Positions 17,073 through 26,476 are shown, counted from the first letter of the stretch. The stretch: 64,000 nucleotides of DNA from an uncultured Paraprevotella sp. (GCA_944320775.1 CALUIV010000001.1:62001-126000), one strand, 5' to 3'. The notes: generated by a model not told the origin, from the letters alone. Numbers and translations are program-made.

Positions 17073-19052
17073 TCATTTGGATGTCTTCATGCTGGCTTTT
17101 ATCAGGTAAACTACCAGAAGGGCATACAGGGCAAGAGCCAGAACTTCGCTCCACGGATTGCTCCACCAGGCACTGTAGTCGAACGAAATGCCGCCGAATT
17201 TCAGTGCGGCACTGACCACACCCATCAAAGCTCCTCCGGCAATGAATCCGGATGCGATGAGGGTACCTTTTTCTCCGCGTTCGTTATTTATGGCTTGATC
17301 TGTACTACGGCTGGTTACATACCAGTTGATCAGTCCGCCCACAAGTAATGGAAGGTTTAGTTCTAAAGGAATGAACATGCCTAAGGCAAAAGCCAGGGCT
17401 GAGACATTACAAAGAGTCAGGACGATTGCTATACCGGCTCCGATTCCATAGAGTAACCATGGAGCGCCGGCACCACTCATTAAAGGTTCGATCACGGCTG
17501 CCATTGCATTGGCCTGAGGAGCGGCAAGCTGTCCGCTGGTGAATCCGTAGGTTTCGTTCAGAATCATGATGACACCGGCAACAGTTGCCGCAGAAACCAA
17601 AGTACCGATAAATTTATAAGTTTCCTGTTTCCGTGGAGTACTACCCAACCAATAACCGATTTTCAAATCCGTAACAAAAGAGCCGGCACTGGCCAGAGCA
17701 GTACAGACTACACCTCCCATAATCAGGGCTGCTACCATACCACCTGTACCTTTCAGTCCGACTGCTACCATAATGATTGAAGCCAAAATCAAAGTCATCA
17801 GCGTCATACCGGAAACCGGATTACTGCCGACAATGGCGATAGCGTTGGCTGCGACAGTTGTAAACAGGAAAGCGATGACGGCAACAAGTAAGATGCCGAC
17901 GATGGTGAACAACAGATTGCCTTGCATGACGTCGAAATAAAAAAAGAGGGCAATGGCAATAATGGTTACAATAGAACCGATAGCAATGACTTTCATGGAA
18001 AGATCCTGTTGGGTCCGTTCTGGTTTTTGTGCTCCTTCTTTTTGTCCTTTCATTTCTTTAGCAGCCAGAGATACGGCTCCCCGGATGATGTTCCAGCTTT
18101 TGATGATACCGATAATACCGGCCATGGCGATACCGCCGATACCGATGCTTTTGGCATAACTAAATATCTGTTCGGGAGAGGCAGCAGCTGCAGTGACCGG
18201 TTGTAAACCTTCTGCAACGATGGTATCACCCCAGAATAGAGCTATGGCCGGGATAATAATCCACCAAACCAACAGGGAACCGCAGCAGATAATCAGTGAA
18301 TACTTAAATCCTACGATGTATCCCATACCCAATACGGCTGCACCTGTATTCAATTTGAAGACGATTTTTGCTTTCTCGGCCAATGTTTCGCCCCAGACCA
18401 TACAGCGTGTCGTGAAGTTTTCGTTCCACAATCCGAAAGTGGCTACCAGAAAATCATAAATACCACCGATCAGTCCGGCAATCATTAACGGTTTGGCCTG
18501 ACTTCCACCTTTTTCTCCGGAAATCAGTACTTGTGTAGAAGCCGTGGCTTCGGGGAACGGATATTTTCCGTGCATGTCTTTTACAAAATATTTCCGGAAA
18601 GGGATAAGGAATAAAATACCCAGTACGCCACCTAAAAGTGAGGCTATGAATACTTCCATGAAATTGACGGTCATTTCCGGGTATTTGGCTTGCAGAATGT
18701 ATAAGGCGGGTAGCGTAAAGATAGCTCCGGATACAATCATACCCGAACAGGCACCAATACTTTGGATCATGACATTTTCGCCTAAGGCTCCTTTGCGTCG
18801 TGTGGCTCCTGCCACACCGACAGCAATAATGGTAATGGGGATGGCAGCCTCAAATACCTGGCCTACTTTCAGACCCAAATATGCTGTTGCTGCTGAAAAC
18901 AGAATAGCCATACCGATGCCCCAAAGCACCGACCAAAGGGTTACTTCCTTGTACTGTTTGCCGGGAGACATCAAAGGTTCGTATGTCTCTCCAGGTTTTA
19001 GTTCCCGAAAAGCATTTTCGGGTAAACCGGTAAATTTTTCTTGATTTTCCAT
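17073..19052 (-). CDS. OPT-family oligopeptide transporter
   Basis: A 659-residue polytopic inner-membrane protein of the OPT family, proton-coupled carriers of short peptides or metal chelates. The N-terminus has the family signature LFSAATAYLGLKVGQVFEAAIPI and many hydrophobic segments follow (roughly 15). FTTVAANAIAIVGSNPVSGMT lies mid-protein, and the C-terminal part carries GLINWYVTSRS. The substrate is unknown; small peptides are the most likely cargo. It is transcribed alone, with a -7 box at 19096-19103, and ends 160 bp before the rpsP start. Confidence 0.92.
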   Translation of the reverse strand: MENQEKFTGLPENAFRELKPGETYEPLMSPGKQYKEVTLWSVLWGIGMAILFSAATAYLGLKVGQVFEAAIPITIIAVGVAGATRRKGALGENVMIQSIGACSGMIVSGAIFTLPALYILQAKYPEMTVNFMEVFIASLLGGVLGILFLIPFRKYFVKDMHGKYPFPEATASTQVLISGEKGGSQAKPLMIAGLIGGIYDFLVATFGLWNENFTTRCMVWGETLAEKAKIVFKLNTGAAVLGMGYIVGFKYSLIICCGSLLVWWIIIPAIALFWGDTIVAEGLQPVTAAAASPEQIFSYAKSIGIGGIAMAGIIGIIKSWNIIRGAVSLAAKEMKGQKEGAQKPERTQQDLSMKVIAIGSIVTIIAIALFFYFDVMQGNLLFTIVGILLVAVIAFLFTTVAANAIAIVGSNPVSGMTLMTLILASIIMVAVGLKGTGGMVAALIMGGVVCTALASAGSFVTDLKIGYWLGSTPRKQETYKFIGTLVSAATVAGVIMILNETYGFTSGQLAAPQANAMAAVIEPLMSGAGAPWLLYGIGAGIAIVLTLCNVSALAFALGMFIPLELNLPLLVGGLINWYVTSRSTDQAINNERGEKGTLIASGFIAGGALMGVVSAALKFGGISFDYSAWWSNPWSEVLALALYALLVVYLIKASMKTSK

Positions 19053-19095
19053 ACAGGTAATATAGATTATTGTTGATAATTTGATTTCAAAAGAA

Positions 19096-19103
19096 CAAAT
19101 TTA
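19096..19103 (-). promoter_or_regulatory. -7 box for the OPT transporter gene
   Basis: The minus strand reads TAAATTTG, matching TAnnTTTG, about 44 bp before the ATG. The rest of the gap to the rnf promoter holds nothing obvious. Confidence 0.55.
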
Positions 19104-19332
19104 GGGATTTCATACGATTTATACAATATAACGCTTACATTTGGTCGGATAACCTGAAAAAAAGCCTTTCAAAATGATATTTTTCTTGCCGTGTGTCTTA
19201 CTGTGTGTTGTTGTGCATTCTGTTCATTTGTTCAGGTCAACGAAGTCCAGTCTGCGGCTGATATTCGCGTTAAAAAAATAAAACGGCAGATTTCTTTTTC
19301 TGTTTAGGTTTTCCCTGTTACCAAATAAGTGC

Positions 19333-19340
19333 TATTTTTG
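19333..19340 (+). promoter_or_regulatory. -7 box for the rnf operon
   Basis: TATTTTTG matches TAnnTTTG, about 29 bp before the first ATG of the operon at 19369. The frame also opens with a TTG at 19348, which would sit almost on the transcription start. Confidence 0.6.
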
Positions 19341-19368
19341 CGTCAATTTGCAAAGTAGAGTTGACAAA

Positions 19369-19794
19369 ATGTCGCAAGTAATAAAACATCGAGGTACCGT
19401 GGAAAACATTAATGGAACACACGTGCGCGTGTCTATCATGCAGGCATCAGCTTGTGCAAGTTGTGTTGCCAAACAAATGTGTCAGTCCTCAGAGAGTAAA
19501 GAGAAGAATATTGATGTTTACTGTACGGATGCTGCTTCTTTCCAGATCGGAGAAGAAGTAGAACTAAGAGGTACGCTGTCGCAAGGTTTATATGCGACAG
19601 TGCTTGCTTATATTGTTCCCTTATTCTTGCTTTTGATTGTTTTGTTGATTGCTGTAAAATGGACAGGTAATGAAGCTTTATCTGCTTTATTGTCCATTTT
19701 ATCGCTTGTTCCCTACTATTTAATATTGTTTGCCTTGCGCAATCGTTTGATGCAGCGTTTTTCTTTTACGGTGCACCATCTTCGTAGGGTATAA
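19369..19794 (+). CDS. rseC: RseC/MucC-family membrane protein leading the rnf operon
   Basis: A 141-residue protein of the RseC/MucC (SoxR-reducing) family. The N-terminal domain contains the four-Cys pattern ASACASCVAKQMCQ (about 25-37), a likely metal or Fe-S site. Two membrane helices follow (LYATVLAYIVPLFLLLIVLLIAV and ALSALLSILSLVPYYLILFAL). In many bacteria this protein is encoded with rnf/rsx genes and is thought to aid the complex or its cofactor loading. It precedes rnfB by 35 bp. I start at ATG 19369. Confidence 0.85.
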   Translation: MSQVIKHRGTVENINGTHVRVSIMQASACASCVAKQMCQSSESKEKNIDVYCTDAASFQIGEEVELRGTLSQGLYATVLAYIVPLFLLLIVLLIAVKWTGNEALSALLSILSLVPYYLILFALRNRLMQRFSFTVHHLRRV

Positions 19795-19829
19795 TTTAGA
19801 GAAACTTAAATACTAAACAATAAAATAAT

Positions 19830-20705
19830 ATGAGTTTGATTTGGATTGCAGTAATTGTTTTGGGAGCTGTCGGTTTGATAGCAGCTGTTGTACTGTTCGT
19901 CGCTTCCAAGAAGTTTGCTGTCGAAGAAGATCCCCGAATAGCACAGATTAGCGAAGTGCTGCCCCAAGCCAATTGTGGCGGTTGTGGTTATCCGGGTTGT
20001 TCCGGTTTTGCCGGAGCGTGTGTAAAAGCAGCCGATGCAGGTTCGATTGAAGGTATGCTCTGTCCGGTTGGTGGTCAGCCGGTTATGGAGAAGGTGGCAT
20101 CTATATTAGGTATGGAAGCTGCTGCAGCAACACCGAAGGTGGCTGTTGTACGTTGTAACGGAACCTGTGAAAATCGTCCGCGTGTGGTTGAATTTGACGG
20201 CGTCCGCAGTTGTCGTGTTGCTTTAATGACCGGTACGGGAGAAACAGCCTGTGCTTTTGGTTGTCTGGGTTGTGGCGATTGTGTCAATGCTTGTCAGTTT
20301 GGTGCGATTAAGATTAATCCACAGACCGGAATGCCCGAAGTAGACGAGAATTTGTGTACTGCTTGTGGTGCTTGTGCCAAAGCTTGTCCACGTAAAATTA
20401 TCGAGTTGCGTCCGAAAGGTCCGAAGGGTCGTCGGATGGTTGTAAAATGCGTCAACCGTGACAAGGGAGTTGTAGCCAACAAAGTCTGCAAAGCTTCTTG
20501 TATCGGTTGTGGCAAATGTGTGAAGGCTTGTCCGTTTGAGGCCATCACGTTGGCAAATAATCTGGCTTATATCGATCCCGAAAAGTGTCGTTTGTGCCGT
20601 AAGTGTGAAGAGGCTTGTCCGAAGGGAGCTATTCATGCTGTAAATTTCCCGCCACGCAAGCCGAAAACAGAAGCAGAAACGCCAGCTCAGGAGAATAAAA
20701 ATTAG
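19830..20705 (+). CDS. rnfB: Rnf complex subunit B (polyferredoxin)
   Basis: The ferredoxin-docking subunit of the Rnf complex, which couples electron flow from reduced ferredoxin to NAD+ with ion export. It has an N-terminal membrane anchor (residues 1-25). Next is the CGGCGYPGC cluster motif, then four CxxCxxCxxxC [4Fe-4S] motifs: CLGCGDCVNAC, CTACGACAKAC, CIGCGKCVKAC and CRLCRKCEEAC. At 291 residues it is longer than proteobacterial RsxB (two ferredoxin motifs), like the extended form in other anaerobes. The C-terminal tail is Lys/Glu/Pro-rich. It is the second gene of the operon. Confidence 0.96.
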   Translation: MSLIWIAVIVLGAVGLIAAVVLFVASKKFAVEEDPRIAQISEVLPQANCGGCGYPGCSGFAGACVKAADAGSIEGMLCPVGGQPVMEKVASILGMEAAAATPKVAVVRCNGTCENRPRVVEFDGVRSCRVALMTGTGETACAFGCLGCGDCVNACQFGAIKINPQTGMPEVDENLCTACGACAKACPRKIIELRPKGPKGRRMVVKCVNRDKGVVANKVCKASCIGCGKCVKACPFEAITLANNLAYIDPEKCRLCRKCEEACPKGAIHAVNFPPRKPKTEAETPAQENKN

Positions 20706-20731
20706 AAGTTTGACATTAAAGATTTAATATA

Positions 20732-22078
20732 GTGAAGACATTTCGTATTGGCGGTGTTCATCCCGCCGAAAATAAACTGTCTGCCGCTTGTCCGATCAAG
20801 AAAGCAGCATTGCCGAAACAGGCTGTCTTTTCCCTGTATCAGCATATCGGTGCGCCGGCGAAACCGGTTGTTGCCAAAGGAGATGAGGTGAAAGTTGGTA
20901 CGATGTTGGCTGATGCCGATGGCTTTGTTTCCGCTCCTGTATTTTCATCGGTTTCTGGAAAAGTGGCAAAAATAGATGCCATTGTTGATGCCAGCGGTTA
21001 TCGTCGTCCGGCGATATTTGTTGATGTAGAGGGCGATGTTTGGGAAGATTCCATCGACCGTAGTGAAACGTTGGTTACTTTGAAGGACCGTCCCGAACTC
21101 ACGGCTCAGGATATTGTGGCTAAAGTAAAGGCTGCCGGTGTTGTCGGAATGGGTGGAGCAACTTTCCCATGTCATGTAAAGCTTTCGCCTCCACCGGGAT
21201 CAAAAGCTGAGTGTGTGGTGATTAATGGCGTGGAGTGTGAGCCCTATCTTACGGCAGACCATCGGTTAATGTTGGAAAAACCGGATGAGATTTTGGTAGG
21301 TGTTGCTTTGATTATGAAGGCGGTTCAGGTCAGCAAGGCTTATATCGGCATTGAAAATAACAAGCCGGATGCTATTAAACTGATGACAGAAAAAGCAGCA
21401 GCATATCCGGGTATCGAAATTGTTCCTTTGCAGGTAAAATATCCTCAAGGCGGTGAAAAACAGTTGGTTCAAGCCATCACCGGACGTGAAGTACCTGCTC
21501 CTCCAGCTATTCCTATTCAAGTAGGTGCTGTGGTACAGAATGTGGGAACTGCATATGCTATTTATGAAGCCGTAATGAAGAACAAACCATTATTGGAACG
21601 TGTGATTACGGTTACGGGAAAGAGTGTGAAACAACCGACCAATTTCCTGGCTCGTATCGGAACTCCAATGAGTCAGTTGATTGAAGAATGTGGCGGACTG
21701 CCCGAGGATACCGGAAAAGTGATTGGTGGCGGTCCGATGATGGGTAAGGCGTTGATGAATCTCGATGTACCTGTATGCAAAGGTTCTTCCGGTTTACTGA
21801 TCATGAACAATAAAGAAGCCCGTCGTGGTGAGATCCAGCCTTGTATCCGTTGTGCAAAGTGTGTGTCGGCTTGTCCTATGGGACTTGAACCTTACTTGCT
21901 GGCTACCGGTTCTGCTTTGAAAAATTGGGAGCTAGTTGAAGAAAATGATATTACATCCTGCATCGAATGCGGTTCCTGCCAATTTACTTGTCCTTCCAAC
22001 CGTCCGATGTTGGATAATATCCGTATGGGAAAATCGACAGTCATGGCTATGATCCGTGCCCGGAATGCTAAAAAATAA
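20732..22078 (+). CDS. rnfC: Rnf complex subunit C (NADH-side flavoprotein)
   Basis: A 448-residue subunit carrying the FMN/NAD(H) site and two further [4Fe-4S] clusters. The family's Gly-rich region GVVGMGGATFPCHVKLSPP lies near residue 138 and INGVECEPYLTADHRLM follows. The cluster motifs CIRCAKCVSACP and CIECGSCQFTCP are near the C-terminus. Translation begins at a GTG (20732), 26 bp after rnfB. Length and motif order are normal. Confidence 0.96.
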   Translation: MKTFRIGGVHPAENKLSAACPIKKAALPKQAVFSLYQHIGAPAKPVVAKGDEVKVGTMLADADGFVSAPVFSSVSGKVAKIDAIVDASGYRRPAIFVDVEGDVWEDSIDRSETLVTLKDRPELTAQDIVAKVKAAGVVGMGGATFPCHVKLSPPPGSKAECVVINGVECEPYLTADHRLMLEKPDEILVGVALIMKAVQVSKAYIGIENNKPDAIKLMTEKAAAYPGIEIVPLQVKYPQGGEKQLVQAITGREVPAPPAIPIQVGAVVQNVGTAYAIYEAVMKNKPLLERVITVTGKSVKQPTNFLARIGTPMSQLIEECGGLPEDTGKVIGGGPMMGKALMNLDVPVCKGSSGLLIMNNKEARRGEIQPCIRCAKCVSACPMGLEPYLLATGSALKNWELVEENDITSCIECGSCQFTCPSNRPMLDNIRMGKSTVMAMIRARNAKK

Positions 22079-22098
22079 AATCAGTAAAAAAAACAGTT

Positions 22099-23088
22099 AT
22101 GGCAAATAAATTAATAGTATCACTTTCGCCGCATGTGCATGGACACGATAGTGTGCAGCGGAACATGTACGGCGTATGTCTGGCCTTGGTTCCGGCATTG
22201 ATTGCATCCTTGGTCTTTTTTGGAGTGGGTGCCTTGATTGTGCTGGCAACATCCGTTCTGGCTTGTGTCTTTTTTGAGTGGGCCATCACCAAATATATTT
22301 TACGTCGCGATAAAGTTACAATCGGTGACGGTTCGGCAATTCTTACCGGTATTTTGCTTGGTTTTAACTTGCCCTCTAATCTTCCGATCTGGATCATTAT
22401 TATAGGTGCTTTGGTGGCTATAGGAATCGGTAAGATGACTTTTGGTGGATTAGGATGTAATCCTTTCAATCCGGCATTGGTCGGTCGTGTATTTCTGCTG
22501 ATTTCTTTCCCGGTGCAGATGACAACCTGGCCAGTAACCGGACAGATGACGACCTATCTGGATGGTGAAACTGCGGCAACGCCCCTGGCTGTTATGAAGG
22601 AAGCTATTAAGGCAAATGATCCCTCTGTACTTGAAAAATTGCCGGATTCTTTGGATATGTTGATCGGACAGATGGGCGGAAGTCTGGGTGAAGTCAGTGC
22701 CTTGGCTCTTTTGATCGGATTGGTCTATATGTTGGTTCGTAAGATTATCACTTGGCATATTCCTGTATCCATCTTGTTGACCGTATTTGTGTTGAGTGGA
22801 TTGCTTCATTTGTATAATCCGGTTTATGCTTCACCGGTAGCTGTGTTGTTGAGTGGCGGTTTGATGCTTGGTGCCTGTTTCATGGCTACTGATTATGTTA
22901 CGTCGCCTATGACGGCAAAAGGACAGTTGGTGTACGGTGTTGCCATTGGCGTCCTGACTGTCGTGATCCGTACCTTTGGTGCTTATCCGGAAGGTATGTC
23001 ATTTGCAATATTGATCATGAACGGTTTTACACCGTTAATTAATACTTATTGTAAGCCAAAAAGATTCGGGGAGGTAATCAAAAAATGA
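22099..23088 (+). CDS. rnfD: Rnf complex subunit D
   Basis: A 329-residue integral membrane subunit homologous to NqrB, which carries a covalently bound FMN on a Thr. About eight to ten hydrophobic helices are seen. The conserved GGLGCNPFNPALVGRVF stretch lies near residue 115, and the likely FMN-Thr region is TAATPLAV near residue 158. It follows rnfC by 20 bp and overlaps rnfG by 4 bp (ATGA). Confidence 0.95.
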   Translation: MANKLIVSLSPHVHGHDSVQRNMYGVCLALVPALIASLVFFGVGALIVLATSVLACVFFEWAITKYILRRDKVTIGDGSAILTGILLGFNLPSNLPIWIIIIGALVAIGIGKMTFGGLGCNPFNPALVGRVFLLISFPVQMTTWPVTGQMTTYLDGETAATPLAVMKEAIKANDPSVLEKLPDSLDMLIGQMGGSLGEVSALALLIGLVYMLVRKIITWHIPVSILLTVFVLSGLLHLYNPVYASPVAVLLSGGLMLGACFMATDYVTSPMTAKGQLVYGVAIGVLTVVIRTFGAYPEGMSFAILIMNGFTPLINTYCKPKRFGEVIKK

Positions 23089-23774
23089 AAAAGTTAAAAT
23101 CAAATCTGGTCAATATGACCGTAGTGCTTACCGGTATTTCTGTTATCGCCGGGGGAGCTTTGGCTTACGTCAACGAAGAAACGAAAGGACCGATTGCTGA
23201 AATTAATGAAAGGAATCTTCAGAACGGTATCAAGCAAGTCATTCTGGGATCGACCGAAGGAGAGCTTCAGGTGGAACAGCCGGATACATTAGATGGCGGT
23301 TATGTACTTTATCAGACGGACAAAGGAACGGCTGTCATGGCTATTGAAAACGGTTTTGCCGGACCGATTACATTGCTGGTCGGTTTTGATGAGGCCGGAA
23401 GTATAAAGGGATATACGATTCTTTCTACATCTGAAACACCGGGATTGGGCGTTAAGGCAGCAACGTGGTTTCAGAAAGGAGAAAAGGGCGATATCATTGG
23501 GCGTAATCCAGGTGAAAAGGCTTTGCAGGTGTCTAAAGATGGTGGAGATGTTGATGCTATTACGGCATCTACGATTACCAGCCGGGCTTTTCTGAAAGCT
23601 GTAAACAATGCTTATGAGGTATATAAGAATGGAAGTAATTGGACCGATTCCAATTCCGGGGCTACCGTAAAAACGTCGCAAGCAGAGGATAATACGAATA
23701 TCGGAGGAGCTGACGCTGAAACATCTATTGTTCTTACGGATGGTCAGGAAGCTTCGCAACCAAACAACAAATAA
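23085..23774 (+). CDS. rnfG: Rnf complex subunit G
   Basis: A 229-residue periplasm-facing subunit homologous to NqrC, anchored by one N-terminal helix (residues 8-26). It carries a covalent FMN. The attachment region is DAITASTITSRAF near residue 165, and SETPGLGVKAATW upstream is conserved. The last ~45 residues are a Thr/Glu/Asp-rich tail without family similarity. Its start overlaps the rnfD stop by 4 bp, implying translational coupling. Confidence 0.95.
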   Translation: MKKLKSNLVNMTVVLTGISVIAGGALAYVNEETKGPIAEINERNLQNGIKQVILGSTEGELQVEQPDTLDGGYVLYQTDKGTAVMAIENGFAGPITLLVGFDEAGSIKGYTILSTSETPGLGVKAATWFQKGEKGDIIGRNPGEKALQVSKDGGDVDAITASTITSRAFLKAVNNAYEVYKNGSNWTDSNSGATVKTSQAEDNTNIGGADAETSIVLTDGQEASQPNNK

Positions 23775-23791
23775 TAAAGGAGGTAAGCGTT

Positions 23792-24376
23792 ATGAATAAT
23801 TTTAAAGTATTGATGAATGGTATCATCAAAGAAAATCCAACCTTCGTTCTGTTGTTGGGAATGTGTCCGACATTGGGAACGACTTCTTCAGCCCTGAATG
23901 GTATGTCTATGGGATTGGCTACGACATTTGTGCTGATTTGTTCTAATGTGGTTATCTCTTTGATTAAAAATTTGATTCCTGATACCGTGCGAATTCCGTC
24001 GTTCATTGTGGTTATAGCTTCTTTTGTTACGGCGCTACAGATGGTCATGCAGGCTTTTGCTCCGGATATTTACGCTTCATTAGGACTTTTCATTCCGTTG
24101 ATTGTTGTGAACTGTATTATTCTTGGACGTGCTGAAGCTTTTGCTAGTAAGAATGGGGTAGTACCTTCATTCTTCGACGGCTTGGGAATGGGTATCGGTT
24201 TTACGTTGGCATTGACGATTCTCGGAGCTTTGCGTGAGTTATTGGGTACGGGAAAGATTTTCGGTGCTGAAATTTGGCCTGAAGACTATGGTATGCTGAT
24301 GTTTGTTTTGGCTCCCGGAGCATTTATTGTTTTGGGTTACCTGATTGCATTGGTCAATAGATTTAAAAAGGCCTGA
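23792..24376 (+). CDS. rnfE: Rnf complex subunit E
   Basis: A 194-residue membrane subunit (NqrD homologue) with about six helices. The N-terminal half has NPTFVLLLGMCPTLGTTSSALNGM, where the Cys belongs to the membrane Fe-S site shared with RnfA. GRAEAFASKNGVVPSFFDGLGMG lies further on and is diagnostic. A strong Shine-Dalgarno AAAGGAGG precedes the ATG, unusual in Bacteroidetes and probably supporting high expression in mid-operon. Confidence 0.96.
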   Translation: MNNFKVLMNGIIKENPTFVLLLGMCPTLGTTSSALNGMSMGLATTFVLICSNVVISLIKNLIPDTVRIPSFIVVIASFVTALQMVMQAFAPDIYASLGLFIPLIVVNCIILGRAEAFASKNGVVPSFFDGLGMGIGFTLALTILGALRELLGTGKIFGAEIWPEDYGMLMFVLAPGAFIVLGYLIALVNRFKKA

Positions 24377-24414
24377 TGCTTGTCCTATATGTTGAACATT
24401 AACAAGAAAGAAAT

Positions 24415-25029
24415 ATGGAAGTGATATATCAATATCTGATCGTTTTCATTACGGCAATATTTGTTAATAACGTCGTCTTATCGCAGATTCTTGGTATTTG
24501 TCCTTTTTTGGGCGTATCCAAGAAAATCAATACAGCGATGGGTATGGCTGGAGCCGTAGCTTTTGTACTTGTCTTAGCAACCTTGGTTACCTTTATTCTG
24601 CAGAAGTATGTGTTGGATCCAAATGGTTTGGGTTACTTGCAGACCATAGCATTTATTCTGGTCATCGCATCTTTAGTTCAGATGGTAGAAATCATATTGA
24701 AGAAAGTGTCTCCGGCGCTATATCAGGCACTGGGTGTTTTCCTGCCTTTGATTACGACCAACTGTGCCGTTTTGGGTGTGGCCATTCTGGTTATTCAGAA
24801 AGATTTTGATCTGGCTATGGGGGTCTGGTATGCTCTGAGTACTGCTTTGGGCTTTGGACTGGCACTTGTTATTTTTGCCGGAATTCGGGAACAACTGGAA
24901 ATGGTTCCTGTGCCCAAAGGTATGCGTGGTATGAGCATTGCTTTGATTACAGCTGGTCTGTTGGCTATGGCTTTTATGGGATTCAGCGGCGTTGACAACG
25001 GACTGAAGCAATTTTTAGGAATAGCTTGA
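24415..25029 (+). CDS. rnfA: Rnf complex subunit A
   Basis: A 204-residue membrane subunit (NqrE homologue), last of the operon. NNVVLSQILGICPFLGVSKK near residue 18 contains the Cys of the intramembrane iron site, and PLITTNCAVLGVAI the second. Six helices are apparent. The operon ends with a terminator 22 bp after the stop codon. All six core subunits (B, C, D, G, E, A) are intact, so a functional complex is expected. Confidence 0.96.
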   Translation: MEVIYQYLIVFITAIFVNNVVLSQILGICPFLGVSKKINTAMGMAGAVAFVLVLATLVTFILQKYVLDPNGLGYLQTIAFILVIASLVQMVEIILKKVSPALYQALGVFLPLITTNCAVLGVAILVIQKDFDLAMGVWYALSTALGFGLALVIFAGIREQLEMVPVPKGMRGMSIALITAGLLAMAFMGFSGVDNGLKQFLGIA

Positions 25030-25050
25030 TAAAAGAATATTCATTTTATG

Positions 25051-25081
25051 AAGCCCGGAAAGAATTTTCCGGGCTTTTTTT
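25051..25081 (+). terminator. rnf operon terminator
   Basis: AAGCCCGGAAA and TTTCCGGGCTT form a perfect stem around a 4-nt loop, followed by TTTTTTT. It separates rnfA from galE. Confidence 0.92.
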
Positions 25082-25124
25082 GAAAAATCTTAATGAATCT
25101 TTAGGTGTATTACGGGATTATTTC

Positions 25125-25132
25125 TATATTTG
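25125..25132 (+). promoter_or_regulatory. -7 box for galE
   Basis: TATATTTG matches TAnnTTTG, 35 bp before the galE ATG at 25167 and after the rnf terminator. It shows that the start upstream of the terminator in the same frame is not used. Confidence 0.6.
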
Positions 25133-25166
25133 CTGTATCGTATTTAACAACAATATTTTTATTGAT

Positions 25167-26201
25167 ATGAAAGAGACAATTTTGGTAACAGGTGGAACGG
25201 GTTTCATCGGTTCACACACGACAGTTGAACTTCAGGCTGCCGGTTATGAAGTAGTAATTGTAGATAATTTGTCCAATTCTCGTGAAGATGTACTTGACGG
25301 TATTGAGAAAATCTCAGGTATTCGCCCTGCATTTGAGAAAGTGGATTTGTGTGACTTTGAAGCTACTGAAGCTGTATTCCAGAAATATCCGAAAATCAGT
25401 GGTATCATTCACTTTGCTGCCAGCAAGGCTGTAGGTGAAAGTGTAGAGAAACCTTTGAAGTATTATCGTAACAATATAGTATCTTTGGTTAATCTGTTGG
25501 AACTGATGCCTAAATATAATGTGAAGGGTATTATTTTCTCTTCTTCTTGTACCGTTTACGGTCAGCCGGATGTTCTTCCTGCTACTGAAGAAACACCAAT
25601 TAAGAAGGCTGAGAGTCCTTATGGTAATACAAAACAGATTAATGAAGAAATCATCCAGGATACAGTAAAGAGCGGATCTCCGATCAAGGCTATCCTGTTG
25701 CGTTATTTTAATCCAATTGGTTCTCATCCATCTGCTATCATCGGTGAAATGCCTAATGGCGTTCCTCAGAATTTGATTCCTTATCTGACTCAGACTGCAA
25801 TGGGTATCCGCAAGGAATTGAGCGTGTTTGGTGATGACTATGATACACCGGACGGTTCTTGTATCCGTGACTATATTTATGTTGTTGATTTGGCTAAAGC
25901 TCACGTTTGCGCTATGACTCGTATTATGGAAGATAAGATCGAGGAGCCGGTTGAAGTTTATAACATTGGTACAGGAAAAGGTACAAGTGTGCTTGAATTG
26001 ATCAATGCTTTTGAGAAGGCTACAGGAGTTAAATTGAATTATAAGATTGTAGCTCGCCGTCCGGGTGATATCGAAAAGGTTTGGGGTAATGTAGACAAGG
26101 CTAATAAAGTATTAGGCTGGAAGGCAGATACTCCATTGGAAGATGTGCTTGCATCCGCATGGAAATGGCAGGTAGCTCTTCGTGAAAGAGGTATTATGTG
26201 A
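25167..26201 (+). CDS. galE: UDP-glucose 4-epimerase
   Basis: A 344-residue short-chain dehydrogenase-type epimerase interconverting UDP-glucose and UDP-galactose for sugar use and surface glycan synthesis. The NAD motif GGTGFIG is at residues 8-14. The catalytic triad is seen as SSSCTVYG (Ser) and ESPYGNTKQ (Tyr-x3-Lys). NIGTGKGTSVLELINAFE and RRPGDIEKVW near the C-terminus are typical. The frame is open further upstream across a terminator and promoter, but ATG 25167 is the true start by family length and the promoter. Confidence 0.96.
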   Translation: MKETILVTGGTGFIGSHTTVELQAAGYEVVIVDNLSNSREDVLDGIEKISGIRPAFEKVDLCDFEATEAVFQKYPKISGIIHFAASKAVGESVEKPLKYYRNNIVSLVNLLELMPKYNVKGIIFSSSCTVYGQPDVLPATEETPIKKAESPYGNTKQINEEIIQDTVKSGSPIKAILLRYFNPIGSHPSAIIGEMPNGVPQNLIPYLTQTAMGIRKELSVFGDDYDTPDGSCIRDYIYVVDLAKAHVCAMTRIMEDKIEEPVEVYNIGTGKGTSVLELINAFEKATGVKLNYKIVARRPGDIEKVWGNVDKANKVLGWKADTPLEDVLASAWKWQVALRERGIM

Positions 26202-26224
26202 TTTTGATAGAATAAAAATTGAAT

Positions 26225-26246
26225 CGTGCATATTATTTTATGCACG
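26225..26246. other. Perfect inverted repeat after galE
   Basis: CGTGCATA and TATGCACG flank a 6-nt loop, 24 bp after the galE stop. It lacks a T run; it may protect the 3' end or be a weak terminator. The main terminator lies at 26369-26402. Confidence 0.4.
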
Positions 26247-26368
26247 CTATACGACAGCCTGATGGGCTTTCCTTGTGTGAACACCGAATGCACTACGTAT
26301 GTATTTATTTCATAGACAGGTTGAAGTATAGATGTTTTGTCGTGTTTTATTTTGTGTTTGTGTTGTTG

Positions 26369-26402
26369 CTATCCCCCGACGAGAGTCGGGGGATAGTTTT
26401 TT
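26369..26402 (+). terminator. Terminator between galE and the MscS gene
   Basis: CTATCCCCCGAC and GTCGGGGGATAG make a perfect 12-bp stem with a GAGA tetraloop, followed by TTTTTT. Confidence 0.92.
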
Positions 26403-26437
26403 GAACTACTTTTGGTGTAGATAACGTGGATTTTTTC

Positions 26438-26445
26438 TATTTTTG
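26438..26445 (+). promoter_or_regulatory. -7 box for the MscS-family channel gene
   Basis: TATTTTTG matches TAnnTTTG, with TTTG at 26411-26414 somewhat far upstream. The leader to the ATG at 26477 is about 25 nt. Confidence 0.55.
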
Positions 26446-26476
26446 TTCATGAAACGTAATGTGATAATAAATTTAT

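Noticed and set aside
25026-25166. N-terminal extension of galE
   Set aside because: It would cross the rnf terminator and the galE -7 box, and GalE proteins begin at the NAD motif just after 25167.
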